Shown here: positions 36,601 to 45,183 of the stretch, piece by piece
Layout: each line of letters opens with the position of its first letter
Numbering within the stretch: the first letter of the stretch is position 1
Assembly: GCF_021502675.1 (NCBI RefSeq)
Contig: NZ_JAKFHA010000019.1
Span: 38,310-102,309, forward strand
DNA: 64,000 bases
Origin: Yinghuangia soli
GTDB taxonomy: Bacteria > Actinomycetota > Actinomycetes > Streptomycetales > Streptomycetaceae
Reading direction: 5' to 3'
Position numbers and translations under genes: made by a program
Notes under the pieces: generated by a model
What the model saw: only the letters and a program-made list of their open reading frames with translations
What the model was told of the DNA's origin: nothing
Databases searched by the model: none

Positions 36601-39600
36601 ACAACGGCGTACGCCCACAACCGCACGCGCAACATCCTGGCGTTGCCGGTCGAGACGCACACGGTCACGGGCAACTGCTCGGTGGCGCCGGGAACCACCA
36701 CCACGGTCTCGCACATGCGGACGCTCTATGACGACCGTCCGTTCGGTGAGATCGGGGAGAACGGCGCGGCACGGGTGTCGCAGGTGGTCGACAAGTACGG
36801 CCCGCTGCACACGCTGGACACGGTCAGCGAGTACGACGGCTACGGCCGCATCACGAAGGTCACCGACCCTGCGAACAACAGCACCAGCACGGCATTCGAG
36901 CCGGCCACCGGCGCTCTGCCGACCAAGGTCACGGTCACCGGACCGATGGACAGCACATGGAGGACAGTCACCGAGAACGCAGTCGGCCGTAATCTGCCCG
37001 TGAAGATCACCGATCTCAACGGGCGCGTCACCGAGATGCAGTACGACGCCGCGGGTCGGCTGACCGCGGTGTGGACGCCGGGGCGGAAGAAGAGCACGCA
37101 GTCGGCGAACGTCACCTTCGCGTACGCGCCGAGCAAGACCGCGCCCAGCGTGGTCAGCACGCGCAAGCTGCGGGAAGACGGCTCCTATTCCGTGTCGCAC
37201 GAGATCTACGACGCGCTGTTGCAGTTGCGTCAGACGCAGACCAGCACGGCGGACAACTCGCCCGGGCGAATCCTCAGCGACACGTTCTACGACTCACTCG
37301 GCCGGGTCATCAAGGCCAACAAGGCCTACTGGGACAAGACCACTGCACCCAACGGCGTGCTGTGGCAGGCCGACGACAACATGGTGCCGGGCCAGGCGGC
37401 CACGTTCTACGACGGGCTGAGCCGCACGGTGCGGTCCACGTTCTCGTCGTACGCGATCGACCAGAACAAGGTGCCCACCGGTGGGCCGCGGGTCCTCCAG
37501 ACGACCACACTCACCTACTACCCGGGAGCCGACCGCACCACTGTGGTCCCGCCGGACGGCAGCACCGCAACCACGGTGATCAGCAACGCGCGCGGCAAGA
37601 CCGCCGAGTTGCGGCAGTACCGGGACCGCGGCCAAGCCGGCAGCGACGACCCGGCCACGTATGACCTGACGCGGTACACGTACGACAGCCGGGACAAGCT
37701 CGCGACCGTCACCGGGCCGACCAATCCGTCCGCCCCACTGGGCGCCACGTGGTCGTGGACGTACGACCTGCTCGGCCGGTTGACCCACTCCGACGATCCG
37801 GACCGCGGGCCTGCGGACACCACGTACGACGCCGTCGGGCGGGTGGAGTCGAACACGGATGCGCGCGGGCAGAAGCTCGTCTACACGTACGACAAGATCA
37901 ACCGCAAGACTGCCACGTACGCCGGAAGCATCGGCGACGCCAACCTGCTCGCGTCGTGGACATACGACCCGGTCGGGGCAAAGGGCCAGGCGCTGGGGTC
38001 CACCCAGTACGTGGGCGGGAAGAACGGTGCGGCGTACTCGACTTCTGTAACGGGGTATGACGTCGCCTACCGGCCGCGTGGGACGACCACGACGATTCCG
38101 GCGGCGGAGGGCAAGCTCGCCGGCGCGTACACGACGTCGCAGACGTACACGCCCAACATCGGGCTGCCGTACAGCACGACGCTTCCGGCCGCGGGGGGGC
38201 TGCCAGGCGAGACCGTCTACACGCGGTACAGCGACACCGGCCTGGCGACCGGGCTGGTCAACGGTTCTGTGGACTACGTCCATACCACCACCTATGACCC
38301 GTTCGGACGGGTCAAGCGGATGACGCTCGGCAGCGTGCCCAAGCAGCTGGCGTTCACGCCGACTTATGAAGAGGCCACTGGGCGGCTGCTGACCACGACC
38401 CTCGACCGGCAGACCGACCAGAACGGCAACCCGGTCTTCGCCGCAGTCGACACGACCGACTACACCTACAAGCCCAATGGGGCGGTCACGTCGATCTCCA
38501 CGCGGCGCGACGACGGGTCCGTGGACCGGCAGTGCTTCACGTACGACTACTTGCAGCGCATGACGGAGGCGTGGACTGACACGGGCGCCGTCTACACCCA
38601 GCCTGCTCCCTCGGTGCCGGGTGTCGGCGGGTGCGCCAACCAGGCACCTGCCCAGACAAACATCGGCGGCCCAGCTCCGTACTGGCAGACCTACGAGTTC
38701 GACGTGACGGGCAACCGGACGAAGCTGATCGAGCACAACGTCGCCGACCCGACCAAGAACACCACCACGCAGTACACCTACCCGGCCGCGAACGCGCAGC
38801 GTGCACACGCCCTCTCCAGCACGAGCACAGTCGGCTGGACCGCGGGCGGCGCGCAGGTCACCACGGGCGGTACGTACGGGTACGACAGCGCCGGCAACAC
38901 GATCCAGCGGCCGGTCGAGGGCGGATCGCAGACGCTCACGTGGGATGCGGAAGGCAAGCTCTCTTCCAACAAGACGACGTATCCCGGTATCTACAAGACG
39001 AGCACGTACCTCTACGACGCGGGCGGCAGCCGCCTGATCCGCCGCGACGTGGACAAGGTCACCCTGTACCTCGGCTCCGACGAACTCACCCTCAACGTCG
39101 CCGCGGACACGGTGACGGGGACCCGCTACTACGCCACTGCCAACGGCGCGCCCGGCATCGTCCGAACGACGAACCTGACCGGCGTCAACAAGCTCAGCTA
39201 CCAGGCCGGCGACCACCACAACACCGCGTCGACCAGTCTCGACGCTGCGACGTTGGCCGTCACCCGCCGGGCCCAGAAGCCGTACGGCGAGGACCGCGGC
39301 CCCTCCCCCACTGCGTGGCCGGACGACAAGGGCTTCCTCGGCAAGCCCAAGGACTCGACGGGCCTGACCCACATCGGCGCACGCGAGTACGACCCGGGAC
39401 TGGGACGGTTCATCAGCGTCGACCCGGTCATGGACCTGTCCGACCCGCAGCAGATGCACGGCTACGCGTACGCGAACAGCCGACCGGTCACCAGCAGCGA
39501 CCCGAGTGGTCTGTACATGCAGGACGACAGCGGCGCTGGCTCCGCGCCCGCCGCAGCGCCTCCGCAGGCCTCGGACGCGGCCGACCGGGATCCCCCGACC

Positions 39601-40893
39601 GTCGACGATTGGTATCAGCCGGTCACCGTCGGCAAATACGTCAAAATACCCTACAACTTTAAAAACCGTGACAAATTCATACACGAGATGAACCGACGGT
39701 TTGAGCAAAATCGCGCTCAAGGTTTCGAGCCTCGGATGGCGGACGCGTACTGGATCGCCGTCCAGACGTGCTGGATCAAAGACATGTGCACGGACGAAGA
39801 GGCACAAGCCATTGGACTGGTGAAGTGGTACGTCTGGGAAGAAGCCGGCCTGAACGGCAACATCGGCAAAACCTCCAGAATCACCAAGGGGCTTCCCCCT
39901 AGAAAACCCACAGGCGCGCCGGTGGCCGGCACCCCTCTGGACGACTTCAAGAAGCAGTACGCAAACAAGAACTCATGGTTGAAGCAATTCGACCCGACAG
40001 CTGACGACGACTGCAACAGCTTCGTGCCCGGCACCGAAGTGCTCATGGCCGACGGTACGAAGAAGAAGATCGAGGACGTCAAGGTAGGCGACCTGGTCCT
40101 CGCCACCGACCCGGAGACGGGCGAGACCGGCCCTCGGCCGGTCACCGCCCTAATCCTCGGCGAGGGCGAGAAGACCCTCGTCGACATCTCGGTCGCCATC
40201 GAGGACGCCGAAGGCACGAAGTTTTCGACGATCACCGCCACAGACGGCCACCCCTTCTGGGCCGCCAACCGCAACGCGTGGGTCGACGCAGTCGACTTGC
40301 TCCCCGGCGACTTCGTCCAGACCTCAGCCGGAACCTACGTCCAGATCACAGCCCTCGACGTCCGCACCGAATCGTGGCGCCGAGTCCACAACCTGACCAT
40401 CGCCGACCTGCACACGTACTTCGTGATCGTCGGTGGACTGCCCGTCCTGGTTCACAACACGGCTTGTGAGCGGTTCACGGATGAATACCTGTATCGCGGC
40501 GTAGCCCAGGGTCACTGGGAATATGAGAATGCCAGCAAAGGCCGCGCAGTGCCTTTGGGGACGGGCACGGATATTCGGGGACACGTCGGGGATCAGACGG
40601 ACACCATTTTCACATCCTGGACGCACAGCCTGGACGAAACGGCGACATATTTCGCAACGCATCACCGGGACGATCCCACGGGCAAAATGGGCGTCATCAT
40701 GCGCATCAAGATCGCAAATATAGATCCTACCGTGGGGCCGTCGAGGAATATCCAAATCCACGATACGATATATGACCAAAACGAATTTGAACACCTTCTC
40801 GTCGGAGAAATATACGCAGAAGAAGTGAGTTTTGACCTCGGAGAAACCTGGCACACGCCATGGGTCCGTGGAGGACCGCCACCGCCACCCTAG
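33676..40893 (+). CDS. RHS-repeat polymorphic toxin with Hint protease and probable ADP-ribosyltransferase tip
   Basis: 2405 residues from GTG 33676, which has GGGGGA seven bases upstream; GTG 33622 is an alternative. Signal-like helix (FIGRAAIAAFSALALLAPPA), an SpvB-like part at about 280-420 (GSTGTFSWSYPLNVPPAIGG), long RHS/YD repeats (YDALGR-type, e.g. YDAAGRLTAV, YDPFGRVKRM) to about 1900, and the RHS core end HIGAREYDPGLGRFISVDP near 1917. A Hint autoprotease follows at 2113-2261: Cys2113, GTEVLMADGT, TATDGHPFW, and terminal VHN with Asn2261. The last 144 residues carry R2274 (LYRGV), T2313-S-W-T2316 and E2370-F-E2372, the R/STS/ExE pattern of ADP-ribosyltransferases. DNA of the linker (39640-40010) and tip (40460-40880) is clearly AT-richer, typical of swapped toxin modules. 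Confidence 0.88.
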   Translation: MSSSSASHFRLGRPFIGRAAIAAFSALALLAPPAAAAKNPWDLKDPKLWEPNKLKPGISVPGRAAGAAGPAPTARDGAPSWRVPTAAWPDAAEVDFGLVPDDPGRPAAAGEGTGARSPFAAAGADAGKTAAGRVGMTPVWVRPVAGAAQAKGASGTSDPAAPAASGRVTVTVADRGRSEQAGVRGLMVAVAPKDASAAGKLTVAVDYAGIQASFGGDWASRVRLVALPGCALTTPQLAECRTQTPVASRNDFAAKQVFADVDLAAVDTADATARAAGGGSGVTVLAATAAPSGQNGDYTATSLSPTGSWSAGGSTGTFSWSYPLNVPPAIGGTAPSVVLAYNSAAVDGRTSARNAQTSWIGDGWDYSPGFIERSFQSCKLDGKDNTGESCWSAKQPLTMSLNGKNTEFVPVDGSPGTWRTSDGTGTKIERLTGAANGDQGGADDTGEHWRVTTSDGTRYLFGLQAAPGAGASPSNATWTRPIFANNAGEPCYNADFAAAWCQQAYRWNLVAAVDVRGNLVAYTYDVETNVYARNPDQAHPNGTLTPYTRAGQLVRIDYGFKENGAEGPTARVLFGSEERCAPGKTCAPGGITSANQANWPDVPYDQNCSATAPVADCKNYAPTFWSTRRLKTVTTEVVAAGAPKRLDQWTLTHDFPDPTDGTTPTLWLSSIARTAYAGDGNLANKVDFASTDFNGMLKPNRVDTRSGNMSAINRRRLTEVTTETGGRITVAYESDCTAGQFPAPDSNTKRCYPVYWNPSPGTPMDPELDWFHKYVVTGVAEVDTTTPNSRIRTTRYEYVGDAAWHRDDSELTENEFRTWGDFRGYGEVITRAGNTAAHPGDLTTKSSTVYLRGMDGDYKADNTRRSVTIPGSTAKDVNVLAGTVRESRTYLGDSATVVSTSVNDPKVFPPSATHVRGPNLPDQTSQMVRTERTVSRALLSTGQWSTASKATTFDTEFGVPLTALDSADGLPDYCTTTAYAHNRTRNILALPVETHTVTGNCSVAPGTTTTVSHMRTLYDDRPFGEIGENGAARVSQVVDKYGPLHTLDTVSEYDGYGRITKVTDPANNSTSTAFEPATGALPTKVTVTGPMDSTWRTVTENAVGRNLPVKITDLNGRVTEMQYDAAGRLTAVWTPGRKKSTQSANVTFAYAPSKTAPSVVSTRKLREDGSYSVSHEIYDALLQLRQTQTSTADNSPGRILSDTFYDSLGRVIKANKAYWDKTTAPNGVLWQADDNMVPGQAATFYDGLSRTVRSTFSSYAIDQNKVPTGGPRVLQTTTLTYYPGADRTTVVPPDGSTATTVISNARGKTAELRQYRDRGQAGSDDPATYDLTRYTYDSRDKLATVTGPTNPSAPLGATWSWTYDLLGRLTHSDDPDRGPADTTYDAVGRVESNTDARGQKLVYTYDKINRKTATYAGSIGDANLLASWTYDPVGAKGQALGSTQYVGGKNGAAYSTSVTGYDVAYRPRGTTTTIPAAEGKLAGAYTTSQTYTPNIGLPYSTTLPAAGGLPGETVYTRYSDTGLATGLVNGSVDYVHTTTYDPFGRVKRMTLGSVPKQLAFTPTYEEATGRLLTTTLDRQTDQNGNPVFAAVDTTDYTYKPNGAVTSISTRRDDGSVDRQCFTYDYLQRMTEAWTDTGAVYTQPAPSVPGVGGCANQAPAQTNIGGPAPYWQTYEFDVTGNRTKLIEHNVADPTKNTTTQYTYPAANAQRAHALSSTSTVGWTAGGAQVTTGGTYGYDSAGNTIQRPVEGGSQTLTWDAEGKLSSNKTTYPGIYKTSTYLYDAGGSRLIRRDVDKVTLYLGSDELTLNVAADTVTGTRYYATANGAPGIVRTTNLTGVNKLSYQAGDHHNTASTSLDAATLAVTRRAQKPYGEDRGPSPTAWPDDKGFLGKPKDSTGLTHIGAREYDPGLGRFISVDPVMDLSDPQQMHGYAYANSRPVTSSDPSGLYMQDDSGAGSAPAAAPPQASDAADRDPPTVDDWYQPVTVGKYVKIPYNFKNRDKFIHEMNRRFEQNRAQGFEPRMADAYWIAVQTCWIKDMCTDEEAQAIGLVKWYVWEEAGLNGNIGKTSRITKGLPPRKPTGAPVAGTPLDDFKKQYANKNSWLKQFDPTADDDCNSFVPGTEVLMADGTKKKIEDVKVGDLVLATDPETGETGPRPVTALILGEGEKTLVDISVAIEDAEGTKFSTITATDGHPFWAANRNAWVDAVDLLPGDFVQTSAGTYVQITALDVRTESWRRVHNLTIADLHTYFVIVGGLPVLVHNTACERFTDEYLYRGVAQGHWEYENASKGRAVPLGTGTDIRGHVGDQTDTIFTSWTHSLDETATYFATHHRDDPTGKMGVIMRIKIANIDPTVGPSRNIQIHDTIYDQNEFEHLLVGEIYAEEVSFDLGETWHTPWVRGGPPPPP

Positions 40894-41221
40894 TGACACC
40901 GCACACCGGATGGTGGCCAAGCGCAGCCTGCTACCCGCGTCGGCTCCGCCTCGGAGAGGCCGTGAGCGGAGCCGATCGTGGACGGGACGCTGTCGACGAT
41001 AAATCGCAAGTTCTCGGCGAACCGGCAGGTCCCGAGCTTGTAGGCGCCCGACGCATGGTCGCGGACGGCAGCTGCTGGGCCATCGGAAGCGGGCCGCTTG
41101 CAATCACTGCAAGGTCGGCCCGCGCGTCGCGCACACCTTCGCCTGTTGTGAAGAACGTCCTGCGGACTCCCGCCGTAAGGGCGACGGCTTCCGCGGTCAG
41201 GGCAAGCCTGGGACCGGTTGT
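40894..41221. other. Gap between RHS toxin and DUF6000 gene
   Basis: 328 bases. All frames give poor, arginine/serine-rich or interrupted translations and no ribosome site leads a convincing frame. It may be degraded coding DNA left by toxin-module exchange. No immunity gene is visible on the toxin strand here. Confidence 0.4.
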
Positions 41222-41839
41222 TCACCTGGCGTAGAGTTCGCCACATTCATTGGCGAAAGCACAGAACTGAGCCACGAGCTCCTGGGCCTCCCGCGGACGC
41301 CGTACCGCGTCCGAGTGACCTTCGTACCGGTGATGCCGCAGACCGTCTGGGGAACCGTATGAGGATGCCCGGTCGGCCCCGAGAACTGCATCGAGGTGAA
41401 GGAGCGTACCAAGGGCGAAAGTGCGGTCGTAGATGAGCTCTGGCTGAGACGAGTGACGATCAAGGTACGCACAAACCAGGTCGGCGTCCGCACTGGTGCG
41501 AAAGGTGGCAAGAGTGATGCAGTAGGCCCCAATCTGAGGGTTGCCGGCACCGAGCATGAGTTCGCCGATGCGTCCGCGGAAATCAGTCCTGCCCGACACA
41601 GCGACCAGCCAAGCGGCCGTCCTGCGCTCTCGCCATCCGCCTTCAAAAAGAACGCCGAGCTCAGCAGGAGTGATCTCCCGAGCGGCCTGAACCAACTCAC
41701 CGACGAACAAATCGCGTTCCGGCCCGCTCAACTGGAGCATCCCTCCGGCCAACTGCATATATCGGCGGCCAGGACGCACGAAACGCACGACCAGATCCCT
41801 GAGCTCAGGGTCGTCATCGTTGGCAAATCGCATAGTCAT
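41222..41839 (-). CDS. DUF6000 family protein
   Basis: 205 residues from ATG 41839 (ATG 41833 also possible; both ribosome sites are weak). It matches the DUF6000 pattern: FVRPGRRYMQLAGGML near 18-33, then ELVQAAREITPAELGVLFEG, WRERRTAAWLVAVSGRTDFR, IGELMLGAGNPQIGAYCI, ADADLVCAYLDRH and YDRTFALGTLLHLDAVLG. All-helical and soluble, with no known activity. It lies tail-to-tail with the RHS toxin. An immunity role is conceivable but unproven, since immunity genes normally follow the toxin on the same strand. Confidence 0.75.
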   Translation of the reverse strand: MTMRFANDDDPELRDLVVRFVRPGRRYMQLAGGMLQLSGPERDLFVGELVQAAREITPAELGVLFEGGWRERRTAAWLVAVSGRTDFRGRIGELMLGAGNPQIGAYCITLATFRTSADADLVCAYLDRHSSQPELIYDRTFALGTLLHLDAVLGADRASSYGSPDGLRHHRYEGHSDAVRRPREAQELVAQFCAFANECGELYAR

Positions 41840-41906
41840 GATTCTTGTCCGTCGCGGACCGTATGTGCCAGCGATTAGCCAAGGGCGTCCGCGGCCGCAC
41901 CTGCCG

Positions 41907-42968
41907 CTAGACCTCACGGCGGCCTATGGGGACGATGAGGGGGACGCCGGTTACCGGGCAGTCGATGACCTTGGCCTGGAGGTCGAAGACTTCTTGGACG
42001 AGTTCGGCGGTGACGATTTCTGCCGGGGGGCCGCTGGCTACTACCTGGCCGTTGCGCATGGCGATGAGGTGGTCGGCGTAGCGGCAGGCGTGGTTGAGCT
42101 CGTGGAGGACCATGACGACTGTGCGGCCGGCGTCGCGGCCCAGGTCGGCGACCAGTTCGAGGACGTCCACCTGGTAGGCGAGGTCGAGGTAGGTGGTGGG
42201 CTCGTCCAGGAGGAGTACGGGGGCGTCCTGGGCGAGCGCCATGGCGATCCATACGCGTTGGCGCTGGCCGCCGGAGAGTTCTTCGAGGCGGCGCTCGGCG
42301 AGGGTGGCGACGCCGGTGGCTTCGAGGGCGGCGTCGACGACGGTTTCGTCGTCGCGGGACCACTGGCGCCACCAGCGCTGGTGCGGGGTGCGGCCGCGGG
42401 CGACGAGGTCGCGGACGGTGATGCCTTCGGGGGCCGTGGGGGTCTGCGGGAGCAGGGCCAGCTTGAGGGCGAACTCGCGGGCGGAGAGGGAGGAGATGTC
42501 GGTGCCGTCGAGGTGGACGGTGCCGGCGTGGGGCTTGAGGAGGCGCGCGAGGGCGCGGAGTGCGGTGGACTTGCCGCAGGCGTTGGGGCCCACGAGGGCG
42601 GTGACCTTGCCCGCGGGGATGTCGAGGGTGAGGTCGGTGGAGATGGTGCGGGAGCTGCTGTAGCCGAGGGTGAGGTTGTGGGCGGTGAGGGATTGGCCGC
42701 GGGGGGCGATCGACTCCCCAGCCGACTCACCGTTCTTGGTCGACTGGCCGCTCTTGGTCGACTCGCCGCTCTTGGGCGACTCGCCATTCTTGGTTGCCGC
42801 GTACTCGCTTGGCGCGGTCGTGGCCGCGGCCTCCGCGGGGATGCGGGGCTTGGTGACGGTAGGGCTCTCGTCGGGAGTGGCCGTGTCCTGCGTCATGGTG
42901 GGGGGTGCCTCGGGGGTCGGGGGCGGTGCGGCGGCGGGGGTGGGGTCTGCGGGTGGGGTCGCCGGCAT
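41907..42968 (-). CDS. Ferric-siderophore ABC importer ATPase (FepC type)
   Basis: 353 residues from ATG 42968, which lies two bases after the upstream permease stop. An unusual 100-residue extension, Pro/Ala-rich then with a fourfold 6-residue repeat (SGESTK-like), precedes a normal FepC core: ALVGPNACGKSTALRALARL (Walker A), LLPQTPTAPEGITV, signature ELSGGQRQRVWIAMAL, Walker B VLLLDEPTTYLDLAYQVDV and the H-loop VLHELNHACRYADH. It energises iron-siderophore uptake through the two FecCD permeases. An internal ATG at 42896 would drop part of the extension. Last gene of the minus-strand import operon. Confidence 0.9.
   Translation of the reverse strand: MPATPPADPTPAAAPPPTPEAPPTMTQDTATPDESPTVTKPRIPAEAAATTAPSEYAATKNGESPKSGESTKSGQSTKNGESAGESIAPRGQSLTAHNLTLGYSSSRTISTDLTLDIPAGKVTALVGPNACGKSTALRALARLLKPHAGTVHLDGTDISSLSAREFALKLALLPQTPTAPEGITVRDLVARGRTPHQRWWRQWSRDDETVVDAALEATGVATLAERRLEELSGGQRQRVWIAMALAQDAPVLLLDEPTTYLDLAYQVDVLELVADLGRDAGRTVVMVLHELNHACRYADHLIAMRNGQVVASGPPAEIVTAELVQEVFDLQAKVIDCPVTGVPLIVPIGRREV
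42724..42795. repeat. Four 18-bp tandem repeats
   Basis: Units at 42724, 42742, 42760 and 42778, each a variant of GACTCGCCGCTCTTGGTC, in frame with the ATPase gene. They encode a hydrophilic hexapeptide repeat between the Pro-rich extension and the ATPase core. Confidence 0.85.
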
Positions 42969-42970
42969 GG

Positions 42971-44020
42971 TCAGCCGCCCTTTCCGACGCGGTTGGTGCG
43001 GGCCAGGAGCCACATGAGGTACGGGGCGCCGACGGCTCCGGTAACAATGCCGACCGGGAGTTCGGTGGGCGAGAAGAGCGTGCGGCCGAGGAGGTCCGCG
43101 GCGAGGATCAGGACCGCGCCGGTCAAGGCGCTGGCGACCAGGGGCACTTCGGCGCGGCCGGTGAGGCGGCGGGCGACCTGGGGGGCGCCGAGGGCGACGA
43201 AGCCGATGAGGCCGGCGGAGGCGCACGCGACCGCGGCCAGGCAGGTGGCCAGGATCAGCAGCACCATGCGCGACCGGCCGATGCGGAAGCCCAGGCCGCG
43301 GGCGGTGTCCTCGTCGAACTGCATGAGCTGGTAGGCGCGGCCGAGGAGCAGTACGGGCGGTACGAGCAGCAGGAGGCCGAGGCCGACCCACTTCACGTGG
43401 GTGTAGTCGCGGCCGTTGAGGCTGCCGGTGAGCCAGACCATCGCGCGGGACGCCTGGTCGATGTCGGCCTTGGCGAGCATCCACCGGTTGAGTGCGACCA
43501 GCGCGCCCTGGACGGCGAGGCCGACGAGGACGAAGCGGTATCCGGTGATGGTGCCGCCGCGGTACGCGAAGAAGTAGATGGCCGCGGCGGTCGCGAGTGC
43601 GCCGCACAGGGCGCCGAAGGGGACGCCGCCGTACGAGCCGGCCCCGGCGGCGGTGACGCCGCCGAAGAGGATGGCCGTGATCGCCCCGGTGCCGGCGCCT
43701 GCCGAGATGCCGATGAGGTCGGGGCTGGCGAGCGGGTTGCGGGTGACGGCCTGGAAGACCGCGCCGGCCAGGCCGAACGCGACGCCGACCAGGACTGCGG
43801 TGAGCGCGCGGGGCAGGCGGAGTTCGCGGACGAGGAGAGTGGTGTCGTCCGGGCCGTACCCGAAGAGCGCGCCGAGCACCTGGTTCGCGGAGAGGTTGCT
43901 GTACGTGCCCAGGCACAGGGACAGGACCATGACGGCGAAGCCGAAGAGGACCAGGCCGCCGTTGGCCAGGATGACGCGCGGGCGGACGAGGAGGCCGAAC
44001 GGGCCGAAAGCGAGCTTCAC
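42971..44020 (-). CDS. Ferric-siderophore ABC permease (FecCD family)
   Basis: 349 residues with the 8-10 helices of FecCD permeases. Characteristic blocks are LRLPRALTAVLVGVAFGLAG near 65-85, AVFQAVTRNPLASPDLIGIS near 85-105, and the late GLIGFVALGAPQVARRLTG near 275 and LPVGIVTGAVGAPYLMWLL near 320. GTG 44020 overlaps the upstream permease stop (GTGA). It forms the transmembrane pair with the product of that gene. Confidence 0.92.
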   Translation of the reverse strand: MKLAFGPFGLLVRPRVILANGGLVLFGFAVMVLSLCLGTYSNLSANQVLGALFGYGPDDTTLLVRELRLPRALTAVLVGVAFGLAGAVFQAVTRNPLASPDLIGISAGAGTGAITAILFGGVTAAGAGSYGGVPFGALCGALATAAAIYFFAYRGGTITGYRFVLVGLAVQGALVALNRWMLAKADIDQASRAMVWLTGSLNGRDYTHVKWVGLGLLLLVPPVLLLGRAYQLMQFDEDTARGLGFRIGRSRMVLLILATCLAAVACASAGLIGFVALGAPQVARRLTGRAEVPLVASALTGAVLILAADLLGRTLFSPTELPVGIVTGAVGAPYLMWLLARTNRVGKGG

Positions 44021-45114
44021 TTGGTGCGCTCCTTCAGGCGGCCGCTCTTGATGAGCGCGACCAGGAAGGGCGCGCCGAGGAAGGCGGTGACCACGCCGAC
44101 CTCGAGTTCCGCGGGCCGGGCGACGAGGCGGCCGATGACGTCGGCGTAGAGCATCAGCGCGGCGCCGGCGAGGCCGGAGCACGGCACGAGCCAGCGGGCG
44201 TCCGGGCCGGTCAGGCTGCGGATGATGTGCGGGATGACGAGGCCCACGAAGGTGATCGGCCCGGCGGCGGCGACCGCGGCGCCGGTAAGGAGGATGACCG
44301 CGAGGGCGCCGAGGGCGCGGGTGCTGCGTACCGGCGTGCCGAGGCTGCTGGCGAGGTCGTCGCCGAGTGCGAGGGCGTTGAGGCGGCCGGCGAGGAAGAG
44401 CGCGAGGCCGAGGCCGACGACGACGAAGGGGGCGAGCTGCCAGGCCAGGTCGTCGTCGCGTCCGGCCAGCGATCCGACCGCCCAACTGCGGTACTGGTCG
44501 AGGGTGTTGACGTCGAGCAGGACCAATGCGCTGGTGAAGGCCTCAAGGAGTGCGGAGACCGCGGCGCCGGCGAGGGCGAGTTTGGCGGGTGTGGCGCCGC
44601 CGTATCCGGTGCCGCCGACGAGGTACGCGAGCCCGCCCGCCAGTGCGCCCATCACGAGTGCGCACCAGATGTACTGGTACGACGCGGTCCACCCGAACAG
44701 CCCGATGCCGGCCGCCACGCCGAACGCGCCGCCCGCGCTGATGCCGATGATGCCGGGGTCGCCGAGCGGGTTGCGGGTGATCTCCTGGGCCACCGCGCCC
44801 GCGACGCCGAGGGCGATGCCGACCAGCAGGCCGAGGGCGGTACGCGGCATGCGCAGTTCCCGGACCACGATCGCGTCGCCGTCGGTGCTGCCCCCGATCG
44901 CGGCGAACACGTCGGACAGCGGCACGTTCTTGGTGCCGATGGCCAGCGAGAGGAAGACCGCGACGGTGAGCGCGCCGAAGAGTGCGAGGACGGCGGCGCT
45001 GTTGCGCCGGGCCGAGCGTCGGGGCCGGTCGGTTTCGGGTGGTACGGCCGAGGGCGCTCCCGCGGGGGCGGCTCCGGCTTTCAGAGTGGCAGGCACGTCA
45101 GGAAGGTAAGGCAT
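44017..45114 (-). CDS. Ferric-siderophore ABC permease (FecCD family)
   Basis: 365 residues. After a cytoplasmic N-terminus of about 40 residues come AAVLALFGALTVAVFLSLAI, LRMPRTALGLLVGIALGVAG, AVAQEITRNPLGDPGIIGIS and GPITFVGLVIPHIIRSLTGP. These are the FecCD hallmarks. First gene of the import operon. ATG 45114 lies inside a perfect 14-bp palindrome resembling an iron box (45107-45120) and has no spaced ribosome site, so translation may be leaderless or may start at GTG 45096. Iron repression is expected. Confidence 0.9.
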   Translation of the reverse strand: MPYLPDVPATLKAGAAPAGAPSAVPPETDRPRRSARRNSAAVLALFGALTVAVFLSLAIGTKNVPLSDVFAAIGGSTDGDAIVVRELRMPRTALGLLVGIALGVAGAVAQEITRNPLGDPGIIGISAGGAFGVAAGIGLFGWTASYQYIWCALVMGALAGGLAYLVGGTGYGGATPAKLALAGAAVSALLEAFTSALVLLDVNTLDQYRSWAVGSLAGRDDDLAWQLAPFVVVGLGLALFLAGRLNALALGDDLASSLGTPVRSTRALGALAVILLTGAAVAAAGPITFVGLVIPHIIRSLTGPDARWLVPCSGLAGAALMLYADVIGRLVARPAELEVGVVTAFLGAPFLVALIKSGRLKERTK

Positions 45115-45120
45115 GCCTTA
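45107..45120. promoter_or_regulatory. Iron-box-like palindrome at permease start
   Basis: TAAGGCATGCCTTA, a perfect 14-bp palindrome with the AGGC/GCCT core of IdeR/DmdR-type iron boxes, overlapping the ATG of the import operon. Confidence 0.5.
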
Positions 45121-45152
45121 TACCGACGTACACCCCCCATTGCTGTCGGTAT

Positions 45153-45174
45153 TTAGGCAACGCTAACTTAGCCT
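45153..45174. promoter_or_regulatory. Possible second iron box
   Basis: TTAGGCAACGCTAACTTAGC followed by CT; imperfect match to the TTAGGTTAGGCTCACCTAA-type consensus, with AGGC and GCCT flanks. Weaker than its neighbours. Confidence 0.4.
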
Positions 45175-45183
45175 CCGAAGCAG

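Noticed and set aside
37294..39807. An 837-codon minus-strand frame inside the RHS gene
   Set aside because: Antisense to a gene with clear RHS repeats. Translation is Val/Arg-rich with no domain.
40931..41134. A minus-strand frame in the gap after the RHS toxin considered as an immunity gene
   Set aside because: Composition is Ser/Pro/Arg-rich, no ribosome site and no hydrophobic pattern. It looks like degraded or antisense DNA.
41907..43916. Upstream extension of the ATPase to 669 residues
   Set aside because: The extra part is an out-of-frame reading of the permease gene.
42971..44485. Upstream extension of the second permease to 504 residues
   Set aside because: The extra 155 residues are Arg/Pro-rich translation of the upstream permease in another frame. 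GTG 44020 with a GTGA overlap is the real start.
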